This document shows positions 8,829 through 17,174 of a stretch of DNA of 30,453 nucleotides, in pieces; positions within the stretch are counted from its first letter, which is position 1; every line of letters starts with the position of its first letter. The position numbers and the translations under genes were made by a program. The DNA lies in the NCBI GenBank assembly GCA_964503685.1, contig CAZDAW010000040.1, forward strand, positions 1 through 30,453, written 5' to 3'. The stretch comes from CAZDAW01 sp964503685 (GTDB taxonomy: Bacteria; Chloroflexota; Anaerolineae; Anaerolineales; Anaerolineaceae). The notes beneath the pieces were generated by a model. That model saw only the letters and a list, made by a program, of their open reading frames with translations. It had not been told where the DNA came from and made no database searches.

Positions 8829-9736
8829 CACAATTTTTGATTTGTTAATCCATCCTTCCCAACCATCTCAAGCAGAGCTTGCCATTCCTCTTCAGGAATC
8901 TCAAACGTGTTTTCGACAGCCGGGAATTTACGTGTTTCAACTTCTGACTTATAATCCAGGATCGCCTGCTCTATGTCGCCGGCCAGGTTGGCATATTTCT
9001 TAACATGCTTGGGTAAAAAGCGGTCGAACAGGCCCAGCATATCATGTAACACAAGCACCTGACCATCACAGCCGTTGCCTGCCCCGATGCCAATGGTCGG
9101 AATCTTCAATCGTTTCGAAATCAACGCGCCCAGACGAGCAGGAATACATTCCAGTACGATACTGAAACATCCGGCCTCTTCGAGAATCAGGGCATCTTCT
9201 AATAAACGAGCGCCAACTTTAGCCGTTTTCCCCTGCGGACGAAATCCGCCAAGCTGATTATAACTCTGAGGTGTCAGACCCAGATGCCCCATAACCGGAA
9301 TCCCAGTAGCAACGATTGCTCTGATCGCTTCGACGCGCTCTCTTCCACCCTCGAGTTTCACAGCATTCATCCCGCCTTCCTGCAGAAAGCGCCCTGCATT
9401 ACGGATCGCTTCTTCGACGGTTACCTGATAAGACATGAACGGCATATCGCCAATCAAAAAAGCGGTATGTGCGCCCCGCGCCACGGCTTTGCAGTGATGA
9501 ATCATATCCTCCATCGTCACTTGCAGGGTGTTCTCATATCCCAGCACCACCATACCCAACGAATCGCCCACCAGAATCGCATCAATGCCAGCCTTATCCA
9601 GCACCAAAGCAGTCGGATAATCATAAGCCGTCAACATTGTAATCGGCTCTAATTTCCGCTTCTTCTCAAATAATGTATTGAGAGTAACGCTCTTTTTCTG
9701 TGGAGTTGCAGGCTTTGCAGGAGCAGTTGTTGACAT
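8828..9736 (-). CDS. panB: 3-methyl-2-oxobutanoate hydroxymethyltransferase
   Basis: First committed pantothenate enzyme, moving a hydroxymethyl group from methylenetetrahydrofolate to ketoisovalerate to give ketopantoate. Recognisable family segments include LTAYDYP, the metal-site ILVGDSLGM, GHLGLTPQS and VLECIPA with catalytic Glu196; GIGAGNGCDGQVLV lies nearer the C-terminus. The frame stays open to 9928, but the added 64 residues are unlike any PanB N-terminus and run through a repeat-like intergenic sequence. ATG 9736 has GAGGA seven bases upstream and gives a normal 302-residue protein. panE is translationally coupled downstream. No panD is seen in the window. Confidence 0.96.
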   Translation of the reverse strand: MSTTAPAKPATPQKKSVTLNTLFEKKRKLEPITMLTAYDYPTALVLDKAGIDAILVGDSLGMVVLGYENTLQVTMEDMIHHCKAVARGAHTAFLIGDMPFMSYQVTVEEAIRNAGRFLQEGGMNAVKLEGGRERVEAIRAIVATGIPVMGHLGLTPQSYNQLGGFRPQGKTAKVGARLLEDALILEEAGCFSIVLECIPARLGALISKRLKIPTIGIGAGNGCDGQVLVLHDMLGLFDRFLPKHVKKYANLAGDIEQAILDYKSEVETRKFPAVENTFEIPEEEWQALLEMVGKDGLTNQKL

Positions 9737-9767
9737 AATTATCCTCAAACCTTTCTTTCCGTGCAAA

Positions 9768-9795
9768 ATTACACTTACTAACAGGGTTTGCACAA
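9768..9795 (-). promoter_or_regulatory. candidate panB promoter
   Basis: On the - strand TTGTGC (9795-9790) is followed after 16 bases by TGTAAT (9773-9768), a five-of-six match to a -10 element. The predicted start gives a leader of about 25 bases that contains the GAGGA of panB. The -35 match is only partial. Confidence 0.4.
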
Positions 9796-9822
9796 AGTCA
9801 GATGATCTTGTGTATCCATAAG

Positions 9823-9903
9823 CTGTCATTGCAAACGGAGTGAGCCTCGCGGAGGCAAAAGAGCGGAGCGACTGACATCGTACCAGAAGGGTAAGCAATC
9901 TCC
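9823..9903. repeat. degenerate REP-like intergenic repeat
   Basis: The stretch opens with CTGTCATTGC and closes with AAGCAATCTCC, framing GC-rich GGAG/GAGC words. ATTGC (9828-9832) and GCAAT (9895-9899) are inverted end sequences. A perfect internal hairpin GCCTC-GCG-GAGGC lies at 9844-9856. This layout resembles dispersed GTCATTGCGAG...GCAATCTC elements found between genes in many bacteria, and this copy looks degenerate. Only one copy is visible here, so repeat status rests on resemblance. Together with the panB and ytxH-like promoter candidates it accounts for the 336-base gap at 9737-10072. Confidence 0.5.
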
Positions 9904-10000
9904 ACGCCAATTGAGAAATCGCCGCCATCTTTTGGAGAGTTAGCGCTCATTCTTGTGAAAGCCCTGTACTCGTTAAACAATACGGCACCAAGTACCAAGT

Positions 10001-10034
10001 TTGACATTCTTGTGTTAAAATTTTACCTTATAAT
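10001..10034 (+). promoter_or_regulatory. promoter-like sequence before the YtxH-like gene
   Basis: A perfect TTGACA (10001-10006) and a perfect TATAAT (10029-10034) lie 39-72 bases upstream of the gene. Their 22-base spacing is too long for a classical sigma-70 promoter, so TATAAT may work with a weaker -35 closer in. Confidence 0.35.
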
Positions 10035-10072
10035 CGGGGTGATATCATGGTGTAGAATGAGAGGAGATTAAC

Positions 10073-10303
10073 ATGCATAAAGTCACAAGATTCTTAACCG
10101 GCTTTGTAATGGGCGGTATGCTGGGTGCATTTGTGGCAATTTTACTGGCCCCCAAGTCAGGCATCGAATTGCAAGAGCAAATTAAAATTGAGGCGCAAAA
10201 GTTCACTTCCGAAGTCAGTCAGGCTGCTGCTGACCGGCGTGCGGAGATGGAAAAACAATTAGCCGAGCTCCGCACGCCGCGTAAACCTGCGTCAGAAAAA
10301 TAA
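10073..10303 (+). CDS. small YtxH-like membrane protein
   Basis: A 76-residue protein with one hydrophobic segment at about 9-26 (GFVMGGMLGAFVAILLAP, glycine rich) followed by PKSG and a charged, helical tail of Lys, Glu, Gln and Ala. This is the YtxH/gas-vesicle-like small-protein pattern, a family linked to general stress in Firmicutes but without a known biochemical activity. GAGGAGA sits seven bases before the ATG, so the gene is very likely translated. It has its own promoter-like region and ends only 4 bases from the convergent metallopeptidase gene. Function is unknown. Confidence 0.8.
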   Translation: MHKVTRFLTGFVMGGMLGAFVAILLAPKSGIELQEQIKIEAQKFTSEVSQAAADRRAEMEKQLAELRTPRKPASEK

Positions 10304-10307
10304 ACAG

Positions 10308-12350
10308 TTATTCAGTTATACTAAAGCGATAGCTTGCTTCCTGCCGGGTAAAACGAGTGGTTCCGCTCACGACCAGAACTGCTTCGTCAAAATCGCCGCC
10401 GATACTTAAGGGAATTTCAGCGGTTTGGTCTGCTGATAATTCGATTGGTTGTACGGTGGTTCTTTTACCATCCAATATCAGATTCAGGCGGTAGGTTTGA
10501 GGTAAAACATTTTCGATACGTACAAAACCAGCCGCTTCCCATCCTCCCGCATCTTCTTCCAGATCGGTTTCATATCCAATTTCCGGAATCGAAATATCAT
10601 CAAGCAGCAAACCTTCTTCGTTAACAGCCGCGTCGGTCACGTATTCAAAACGAAGCTGAACCTGTTTTCCGGCAAACTCTGAAAGATCGACTTCCTCTTT
10701 GACCCAAATCGGACCATCGCCGCTCGTTCCGTTGTAGCCGCAACCGTAACTGTTGCCCGAGGGGTTATTGGTTGTGCAGGAAGGCGTATTCAGAATCTTC
10801 CAGCTTTCTCCATCAGTCGATGCTTCCAGATAAAGGTAATCGTAATCCTTTTCCAGGTTATACCACGTCCAGTAATTTAACGTGATATTGCCGGTCTGCG
10901 AAGTAAAATCAAAAGACTGGGTCAGGGTCATATCAGACTCATCTCCCTTGTTCGACCAGAACATATACTTGCCTGAATACGCATTTTCTGGAACGACGCC
11001 CACTTGGGTTGAACCTTCAAACTTCAGCTTAAAGTCTCCCCGGCAGCTAATTCCAATATAATCGACTCCATATTGATGAACCGTTCGAGTCTGCGGTTTT
11101 GTGGGACAAACATCAATTATTTCAGTTTGAATTGCCTTCGGCGCGTTGTCATAATTATGATATGCATAACGGCCATCGCCGACAGCCGAATCGCTCAGGT
11201 AATTAGTCAATGCCCAATCGCCGAAAATATCATCGGCGGTAATTTGCTGCCCTGTTGCCGGGTCAGCAATTGCCAGTGATGCCATGACTTCATCAACACT
11301 CGCCATACCGTTATTCTGGTCAGCAACCAACGCCTGGGTGGCCTTATTGCCAAAACGATCCAGAAAATAGGTCACATACAAAAATGACGCCCCGTAATGC
11401 GGGCCATTGAGTGTCTGTTCCGGGTCCCAATCATTCAGTTGCAGGTCCGGGTCATTAATGTATGAATAATCCTTAAAACCCACGTTATATCCATTCAACA
11501 GCACAGCCAGTTCCGAGAAACCTTCATTAAGCCACGATTCTTCATTCCGATCCAGGTACCAATGAATCATGTGCTGAAATTCATGCGCCAGAATCCCATA
11601 GGTATAATCATCGGATAGATCCTGTGAAGATTCAACGATAAACAATTCGTGCGCATTGGAATATGGGTGCGCCAATGGATTGATCTCATCAGCAGATGAG
11701 AAATACCCGGCCACTGTTCCACCAAGATTGCTGGCATATACAATATATAAGTGAGGATCACCATCTACACCCGGCGTCCATTCTGAGCCAAAGAATTTGC
11801 GATTGGTCGGATAAATCTGGTTTTCAAAAGTCTCGCACAACCTTTCCAGGTCACTTTCGTCATAACGGATGCCATCCTGCACCCAGAAATACAAATGATC
11901 GGTGATGTATTTAAGGGTTGCATCGACCTGGAAATTCTCATTTGTATCCGTATTATTGACCCAGAATTGCTGTCTGTCGCCAATTTTATACGGCGTTTTT
12001 GGCGCTTCCACCGTCGGTGAGATATTCACTTTCCCTTGCAATCGACTGGCAATTTCGCGCAAGTCATTGACTGGCACAACCGTCGTCTGAAGAATTTTCA
12101 AGGTTTCGTCAGAGACCGGCCCCTGATCAGGGCGGTTAAGCTCTGGCGCCGTCGTGGGTGTCACCTCTTCTCCAAAGGGAAAAATTTCAACATCGGTTTC
12201 AGATGGGAACTGGAACTCCCCATTACTGACAACATTTTTACCCACAAAATAAAATGCGCCGCCCAATATTCCCGCGGCAACGATGCATAAGCAACATAAC
12301 ACCACAAGAATCAATCCAATCACGATCCAGGGCGTTGAAGAGTTTTTCAT
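10308..12350 (-). CDS. membrane-anchored zinc metallopeptidase with C-terminal MAM-like region
   Basis: A 680-residue predicted extracellular protease anchored by one N-terminal helix (about 8-37, with a CCLC cluster). A Pro/Thr/Glu-rich linker follows, then a catalytic domain with HEFQH at 256-260 and downstream NEGFSE at 275-280, where Glu276 or Glu280 would be the third zinc ligand. This gluzincin layout recalls peptidase family M30 (hyicolysin). The region from roughly 460 to 610 resembles the MAM-like module of immune inhibitor A proteases (paired Trp/Tyr/Asp strands, ending in LLLDDISIPEIGYETD) and the last 70 residues form another beta-rich piece. AGGAGA lies seven bases before the ATG. 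The substrate is unknown; the family name is less certain than the protease call. Confidence 0.82.
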   Translation of the reverse strand: MKNSSTPWIVIGLILVVLCCLCIVAAGILGGAFYFVGKNVVSNGEFQFPSETDVEIFPFGEEVTPTTAPELNRPDQGPVSDETLKILQTTVVPVNDLREIASRLQGKVNISPTVEAPKTPYKIGDRQQFWVNNTDTNENFQVDATLKYITDHLYFWVQDGIRYDESDLERLCETFENQIYPTNRKFFGSEWTPGVDGDPHLYIVYASNLGGTVAGYFSSADEINPLAHPYSNAHELFIVESSQDLSDDYTYGILAHEFQHMIHWYLDRNEESWLNEGFSELAVLLNGYNVGFKDYSYINDPDLQLNDWDPEQTLNGPHYGASFLYVTYFLDRFGNKATQALVADQNNGMASVDEVMASLAIADPATGQQITADDIFGDWALTNYLSDSAVGDGRYAYHNYDNAPKAIQTEIIDVCPTKPQTRTVHQYGVDYIGISCRGDFKLKFEGSTQVGVVPENAYSGKYMFWSNKGDESDMTLTQSFDFTSQTGNITLNYWTWYNLEKDYDYLYLEASTDGESWKILNTPSCTTNNPSGNSYGCGYNGTSGDGPIWVKEEVDLSEFAGKQVQLRFEYVTDAAVNEEGLLLDDISIPEIGYETDLEEDAGGWEAAGFVRIENVLPQTYRLNLILDGKRTTVQPIELSADQTAEIPLSIGGDFDEAVLVVSGTTRFTRQEASYRFSITE

Positions 12351-12430
12351 TGCATGGTCTCCTTTCTCTATGAACCAGTAAAATTATCTTCCATTTATCC
12401 CATATAAAGGAATAAAATATTCATATATTT

Positions 12431-13879
12431 TTAGGTTGATTTTTCTTCATCCCAATACTGACTTAATCCCAGAACCAGGCCAAGGCCAATCCACATATTG
12501 GGCATGGCAAACGAATCCTGAGTGAAATAAATGAGTAAAACAATGATCCAGATAAACAGACCAGCGATTCCGACAAACCGGGCAGGAAATGAATTGCTTA
12601 AATATACCTTGATTTTCCCCAGAATCGAAAGATAAAAAGCCATGAAGAAAGAGAATCCAATAATTCCTGATTCTGCCAGAATGCGGATTAAAAAGTTTTT
12701 GGGGTTGGGAATCTGATGTGAGGCTGGGGAAAGCAAATCGGCAACCTCTGCCAGGTAAGTGATTGACCAATCGGGTAAATGTGAAAAAATATATAAACCG
12801 CTGGCGCCCAACCCAACACCTGCCCAGGGGTGAGCCAGGAATACATTAACGCTTGCCCAGGCAAATGCCAGGCGTGATCCGGCGTAAATATCGATGAAAT
12901 ATTGTAGCAGGTCAGATTTTTGGGCGCGCCACAACTGAGCAAAATAAGGATTACGCGACAATATATATCCCAGGCATGCCAGGCCCGTTATACCAATGAG
13001 AACAACACCCACTCGCGCCGCCCAGACGCGTAGCCTGATATTCGGGGGATCGCTGGCTTGCATTTGCGGTCGAAACAACCACGTCCACCATTTTTTGAGC
13101 AGTTCCCTGCCGGTCAATAAAAACACCAGGACCGCACAGACCAGAACATTAATAATTCCTGAACGCGAATACGAGAAAATCAGCAAAAAAAATGCCATAC
13201 CGGTCAAAACAGGTTCTACCCACCAGCGGCGCGTCGCTCGATATCCGGTGAATATTGAAGCGCATAACCACGGCAGGTAAATTGTAACCATATCGGCCGC
13301 CAGCCAGGACGGCTCCAATGAAAAGCCATTGATCCTCTTGGCGTCCATCCCGGCAACTGAAAAATAGTTTTGGTAATTCTGCAGCAGGTCGAAAGGTAAA
13401 AACCATTTCATTGCCAGAAGCTGGATAGCGCCCCAGATAAAATTCAGAATCAGACCCCCGTATAACCATTTTAACGATCGGCGCAGGTCTTCGGGCGTGC
13501 GGTTCATCCAGATTGTACTGAAGAAAAACGCCATTCCGAAACCAACTGTGACCCAGGCGCGCAAAGCGCGTCCCCAATAATCCTGGCCGCGTAATTCCAG
13601 GGGCATTTTGAAAAATCCCAATAACGTGGATACAACCAGGAAAATCAAAAAACCCAAAAAGGGGATTAATTCTACCGGCAGCTTCTTATACCAGCCCCGT
13701 TTGAAGAACAGGTAAATCAATATCGGGAAAAGAAACGCCATAGGATAGAGCGACATTGGCCGGACCATCGAATCGCCCATAAACGACGGGAAATAACGGA
13801 AGCTGGTTATCGGTAAAACGAATAACGTAAGCCCCCACAACCATTTGAGGAGGTTATCCAGGATAGAGAAGCGTCTCAT
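12431..13879 (-). CDS. Wzy/WaaL-family O-antigen polymerase or ligase
   Basis: A 482-residue protein with about eleven hydrophobic helices and the Wzy_C (O-antigen ligase-like) pattern. Visible family motifs are RINGFSLEPSW (Arg182, Glu189), FSYSRSG at 235-241, a large loop, and HPWAGVGLG at 350-358. Members polymerise lipid-linked repeat units, or transfer a finished glycan to an acceptor such as lipid A-core or protein; sequence alone does not separate these roles. In a Chloroflexota cell without classical lipopolysaccharide, polymerase or protein/envelope ligase are the better guesses. Its ATG overlaps the stop of the Wzz-like gene by four bases (ATGA), pointing to a joint role. It is the last gene of the glycan operon. 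Confidence 0.85.
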   Translation of the reverse strand: MRRFSILDNLLKWLWGLTLFVLPITSFRYFPSFMGDSMVRPMSLYPMAFLFPILIYLFFKRGWYKKLPVELIPFLGFLIFLVVSTLLGFFKMPLELRGQDYWGRALRAWVTVGFGMAFFFSTIWMNRTPEDLRRSLKWLYGGLILNFIWGAIQLLAMKWFLPFDLLQNYQNYFSVAGMDAKRINGFSLEPSWLAADMVTIYLPWLCASIFTGYRATRRWWVEPVLTGMAFFLLIFSYSRSGIINVLVCAVLVFLLTGRELLKKWWTWLFRPQMQASDPPNIRLRVWAARVGVVLIGITGLACLGYILSRNPYFAQLWRAQKSDLLQYFIDIYAGSRLAFAWASVNVFLAHPWAGVGLGASGLYIFSHLPDWSITYLAEVADLLSPASHQIPNPKNFLIRILAESGIIGFSFFMAFYLSILGKIKVYLSNSFPARFVGIAGLFIWIIVLLIYFTQDSFAMPNMWIGLGLVLGLSQYWDEEKST

Positions 13880-14898
13880 TTTTGCCTGTTATCGATATGA
13901 ACGAACAGAAAGAACAGCATTAAACAGACAATCGTCAGACCCGCGCCAGTCGCCGCATACGCCCCACGACCGATCGCTCGCTGCACTGGCAATTCCTCGG
14001 CCTGACTCAAAGCGACCAGAACAGTAGGCTCAACACCAAGCGACTGTTTCTGTAATTCAACCAGTTCATCTTCTGCCTTCTTCAATGCAGCCTGATCCGG
14101 CGCAGCGGTTTTATCGCAAACCTGCACCCCACCTGCAATGATCTGTTTGAGCGTCTGCAAATAACTCTGCCGTGTGGCCGGCGATGATAACTGATTCAAC
14201 TCATCAACTGCATAACCACTCCAACGAGTCCAGGAAAAAATTTCACTGATGCGCCAGATATCGTAGGGAGATTGAAAATCAGTCTTAATGAGCTGCTCCT
14301 CAACCTCGGAAAAACTTCTATCTGCCGCGTAAATTCGCTCGCAGCGTTGAGCCGATGTTGCCGCAGTACGGGAAAGACTCTTTAAATTATTTTTAATGAG
14401 ATCGATCTGATTGGCAATTTGCACACCGCTTTGCACTTTGTCAACAAACGCTCTCGCCCAGAGAGCAGCAAGGGCTTCGGCTTTTGCCGGATCCTGATCG
14501 CGGGCCACAAAATGCCAGCCGCCATCTGCCGGCTGGCTGAGAACCAGCTTATCGCCGCGCAGCTCGGTCAGCGTCATTCCTGGCTGCTGGTCAACAACGC
14601 TCTGCAAAACTGAATCAGACCAGGCAATCTCTACCAATTTTTCCGTTTCACGTTCAAGGAAATAAAACACCTCCCGATCGGGGTATCGCGGAAACGATTC
14701 TTCAAGATTATGGTCAACGATCACGGTCGCCTGAGCCTGATAGGGGGGCGGAAACAACTCGTAAATTGCCCAGGCAAGGCCGCCGCCCAGTAATGCGCCA
14801 ATTAAATAAAGACGCCAGGCTTTCAACACACGCTGCACATCCTCCTGAGAAGGAGGTTTTAACAGCCATGTCCGAATATTATTTTGTTTCTGTGCCAT
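13876..14898 (-). CDS. Wzz-like polysaccharide chain-length determinant / co-polymerase
   Basis: A 340-residue protein with the Wzz topology: a short cytoplasmic start, transmembrane helix 1 at about 28-48 followed by PPPYQAQATV, a long extracytoplasmic helical region, and transmembrane helix 2 at about 313-333 with a short Lys/Arg end. No tyrosine-kinase domain is attached. Two Cys residues (186 and 261) lie in the extracytoplasmic part. Wzz proteins set chain length together with a Wzy polymerase, and the next gene, coupled by ATGA, is of that family. The C-terminal proline-rich Wzz motif is only weakly visible, so divergence is notable. ATG has GGAAG upstream. Confidence 0.75.
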   Translation of the reverse strand: MAQKQNNIRTWLLKPPSQEDVQRVLKAWRLYLIGALLGGGLAWAIYELFPPPYQAQATVIVDHNLEESFPRYPDREVFYFLERETEKLVEIAWSDSVLQSVVDQQPGMTLTELRGDKLVLSQPADGGWHFVARDQDPAKAEALAALWARAFVDKVQSGVQIANQIDLIKNNLKSLSRTAATSAQRCERIYAADRSFSEVEEQLIKTDFQSPYDIWRISEIFSWTRWSGYAVDELNQLSSPATRQSYLQTLKQIIAGGVQVCDKTAAPDQAALKKAEDELVELQKQSLGVEPTVLVALSQAEELPVQRAIGRGAYAATGAGLTIVCLMLFFLFVHIDNRQK

Positions 14899-14948
14899 AA
14901 CTCATCTTCCAAAGAGATAGATTCTCCATCCGCAAGAAATTTCCCAAC

Positions 14949-16004
14949 TTAAGTCCAACGAGATTTACGATCAAGCAAGAAGAATACGATCAAACCAACA
15001 AAAAGGATGATACCAAAAACGATATTTCCCAACAAGGCTGGCAATGATAAACAGATAAACGCCAGACAGCTTAAAGTGAGCGACGCAATTTGCATAGTCA
15101 GAACAGAATGATTTTTGTCCAGACCAAAGGCTATTAAACGATGATACGTGTGGTCAAGAGCCGATTGGTAAACATGCTTGCGCCGGCGTAATCTTGAAAA
15201 CACGACCAAACAGGTATCGAATATCGGTACGCCAAGCAATAAAATCGGCACATACCACGATGAAATTTGAGCCAGGCCGCGGGGCGTATAGAGAATCGCC
15301 ACAACAGCCAGCAAGAAACCCAGAACCTCGGCGCCTGAATCTCCCAGGAAAAACCGGGCCGGCGGTGAGTTGTATAAGTATAAACCGACGCAAATCCCAA
15401 ATAACAATGCGCTGATACGTGATAGCTGCATTTGCCCGGCATCCAATGACACTAACATAAAAAATGCGAAAGCAATTCCCGCAAGTCCCAACGCCAGGCC
15501 GTCCATGCTATCGACAAAGTTGACCGCGTTGGTAATGCCGACCACCCAGAATATGGTCAACCCCCAGTTGAGAATATGACAGAGATACCCTTTACCGAGA
15601 AGAATACCAGAAGGCTGGAATATCTGCACCGATACGCCCAGCCATATCAGCACAATGGCAGCCAGTATTTGCCCGGAAAATTTGACTCTTGGTATCACCT
15701 GACGGAAATCATCCCACAAACCGAAAACGAAAAGGATTAACGCTGGAAGGACAATCGCCAGCGTTTCGCGGGTCGTTTGCAAACCAAAAAGGATCACAAA
15801 TGGGATAGCCGCAAGAAACAGGGCAATTCCACCGGCAATTGGAGTTGGCCGGGCGTGCGTTTTATGCGGCGCCCGCCCCGGTATATCAATCAGTCCCATC
15901 CGATTGGCAATCTTGATTCCCACCCAACCCATCAATAGCGCACAAATCAACCCGATCAGGATATTCTGAAACATGTAAGAAGTATAAGAAACGTATGAGC
16001 CCAT
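14949..16004 (-). CDS. WecA/TagO-type undecaprenyl-phosphate sugar-1-phosphate transferase
   Basis: A polytopic enzyme of the MraY/WecA family that moves a HexNAc-1-phosphate from a UDP-sugar to undecaprenyl phosphate, starting glycan assembly. Numbered from ATG 16004: HKTHARPTPIAGG at 47-59, the Asp pair LWDDF (98-99), NFVDSMDG at 162-169, FFLGDSG with Asp222, and the substrate motif DHTYHR at 284-289. The frame continues to a TTG at 16091, but that start would overlap the upstream glycosyltransferase by 77 bases. ATG 16004 falls ten bases after its stop and gives a normal 351 residues. Family members include GlcNAc (WecA, TagO) and FucNAc/QuiNAc (WbpL) users; which sugar is unknown. Position after a GT4 and before Wzz/Wzy suits an initiating role. 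Confidence 0.9.
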   Translation of the reverse strand: MGSYVSYTSYMFQNILIGLICALLMGWVGIKIANRMGLIDIPGRAPHKTHARPTPIAGGIALFLAAIPFVILFGLQTTRETLAIVLPALILFVFGLWDDFRQVIPRVKFSGQILAAIVLIWLGVSVQIFQPSGILLGKGYLCHILNWGLTIFWVVGITNAVNFVDSMDGLALGLAGIAFAFFMLVSLDAGQMQLSRISALLFGICVGLYLYNSPPARFFLGDSGAEVLGFLLAVVAILYTPRGLAQISSWYVPILLLGVPIFDTCLVVFSRLRRRKHVYQSALDHTYHRLIAFGLDKNHSVLTMQIASLTLSCLAFICLSLPALLGNIVFGIILFVGLIVFFLLDRKSRWT

Positions 16005-16014
16005 AATCCAATCA

Positions 16015-17133
16015 CTAAACGGGAGATAATGCCTGATATACGCCAAGCGTTTTGGCGATGACCATTTCAGCCGAGAAATCCTCTTCGGCAATTTCTCGAC
16101 TGCGCCAGCCCATCTTCTGGCGCAGAGCGGGATCTTCGATCAATGAACGCAGCGCCTTAGCCAATCCGATGCTATCACGGGGCTGAACCAATAAACCATT
16201 TTCACCATCAACAACCACTTCACGGCATCCAGGAGCATCAGTTGTAACAATGGGGCGTCCGCTGGCCAGCGCCTCGACCAGCGCTCGCGGCACACCTTCA
16301 CGATAGTAAGACGGCAGACAGACTATATGTGTCTGTGAGAATATCAATTGCATATCATCGCGCCATCCCCACCATTCAATCACACCGCTTTCATCCCAGG
16401 CTTTCAACTGTTCATTCGGAATTGACGCCGGATTCAATGGGTCGCTGTCACCGACCAGTACAAAACGCGCCTGCACGCCTTCTTCCTTGAGCAATCGGGC
16501 AGCATCCACAAATTCTTTGACGCCTTTGTGCCACAACATGCGTGAAGGTAAAATAACAATCGGAACGCCATTTGGCTCCCGGCTGGCAGTAAATGTGGTC
16601 AGATCCACTCCCGAACCGCGAATCACAACTGCATCCGCTTCTTTTACAAGATTCTCGCGCAAGAATATATCCCTATCGTCCGGATTTTGAAAAATCACCC
16701 GGCTGCCGGGCAGAGCAATCCGGTAAAAGGTGTTAACGATCAGACGCATCACTTTAGCGCCAAATCCCTGCTCGGTGAAGACATACCCCAGCCCGGTAAT
16801 CGAATTAACGATCCGCCTAATTCCCACCAGCCTGGCAGCCAGAGATCCATAAAGCACACATTTTACTGTAAAGTGATGAATCAAGTCAGGTCGCTCCCGC
16901 CGGTATAATTGTATCAAACGCCCGATCGTTGCAATTTCCACAAATGGATTGGCGCCTTTGGAATCTAGGGGAAACTCCACCCAGCGAAATCCTGCCTGTT
17001 CCAGCATTGTATGATACTTTCCGGCAGGAGAGATGAAAACAACTTCATCGCCCCTTTTGTAAAGGGCTTGGGCAAGCGACAAACGGTAATGGGCTAAATA
17101 CCAATCAGTGTTGGCAAACAGAGCTATTTTCAC
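16015..17133 (-). CDS. GT4 glycosyltransferase
   Basis: A 372-residue GT-B retaining glycosyltransferase. The C-terminal nucleotide-sugar site shows the EX7E motif (Glu279 to Glu287 in EGVPRALVE) followed by GRPIVTTDAPGCREVV. The N-domain has TGLGY near 113-117 and HHFTVK, as in enzymes that add the second sugar onto a lipid-linked HexNAc (PglA-like). It lies immediately upstream of the WecA-type gene, which supports an early step on the same lipid carrier. The start codon is GTG (KIALFAN follows); a GGAT lies just before it. Acceptor and donor are not known. Confidence 0.85.
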   Translation of the reverse strand: MKIALFANTDWYLAHYRLSLAQALYKRGDEVVFISPAGKYHTMLEQAGFRWVEFPLDSKGANPFVEIATIGRLIQLYRRERPDLIHHFTVKCVLYGSLAARLVGIRRIVNSITGLGYVFTEQGFGAKVMRLIVNTFYRIALPGSRVIFQNPDDRDIFLRENLVKEADAVVIRGSGVDLTTFTASREPNGVPIVILPSRMLWHKGVKEFVDAARLLKEEGVQARFVLVGDSDPLNPASIPNEQLKAWDESGVIEWWGWRDDMQLIFSQTHIVCLPSYYREGVPRALVEALASGRPIVTTDAPGCREVVVDGENGLLVQPRDSIGLAKALRSLIEDPALRQKMGWRSREIAEEDFSAEMVIAKTLGVYQALSPV

Positions 17134-17174
17134 ACGGCATCCGACTTATCTGCAATCAATTATACCCGTTTTCC

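Noticed and set aside
9737..9928. 64-residue N-terminal extension of panB
   Set aside because: It runs through the repeat-like intergenic sequence, is unlike PanB N-termini, and ATG 9736 has a well-spaced GAGGA.
9798..10007. 69-residue - strand open frame between panB and the YtxH-like gene
   Set aside because: It overlaps the REP-like repeat, has no ribosome binding site and no protein-like composition.
16005..16091. Upstream extension of the WecA-type transferase to TTG 16091
   Set aside because: It overlaps the preceding GT4 by 77 bases and adds a charged, non-membrane N-terminus not seen in the family.
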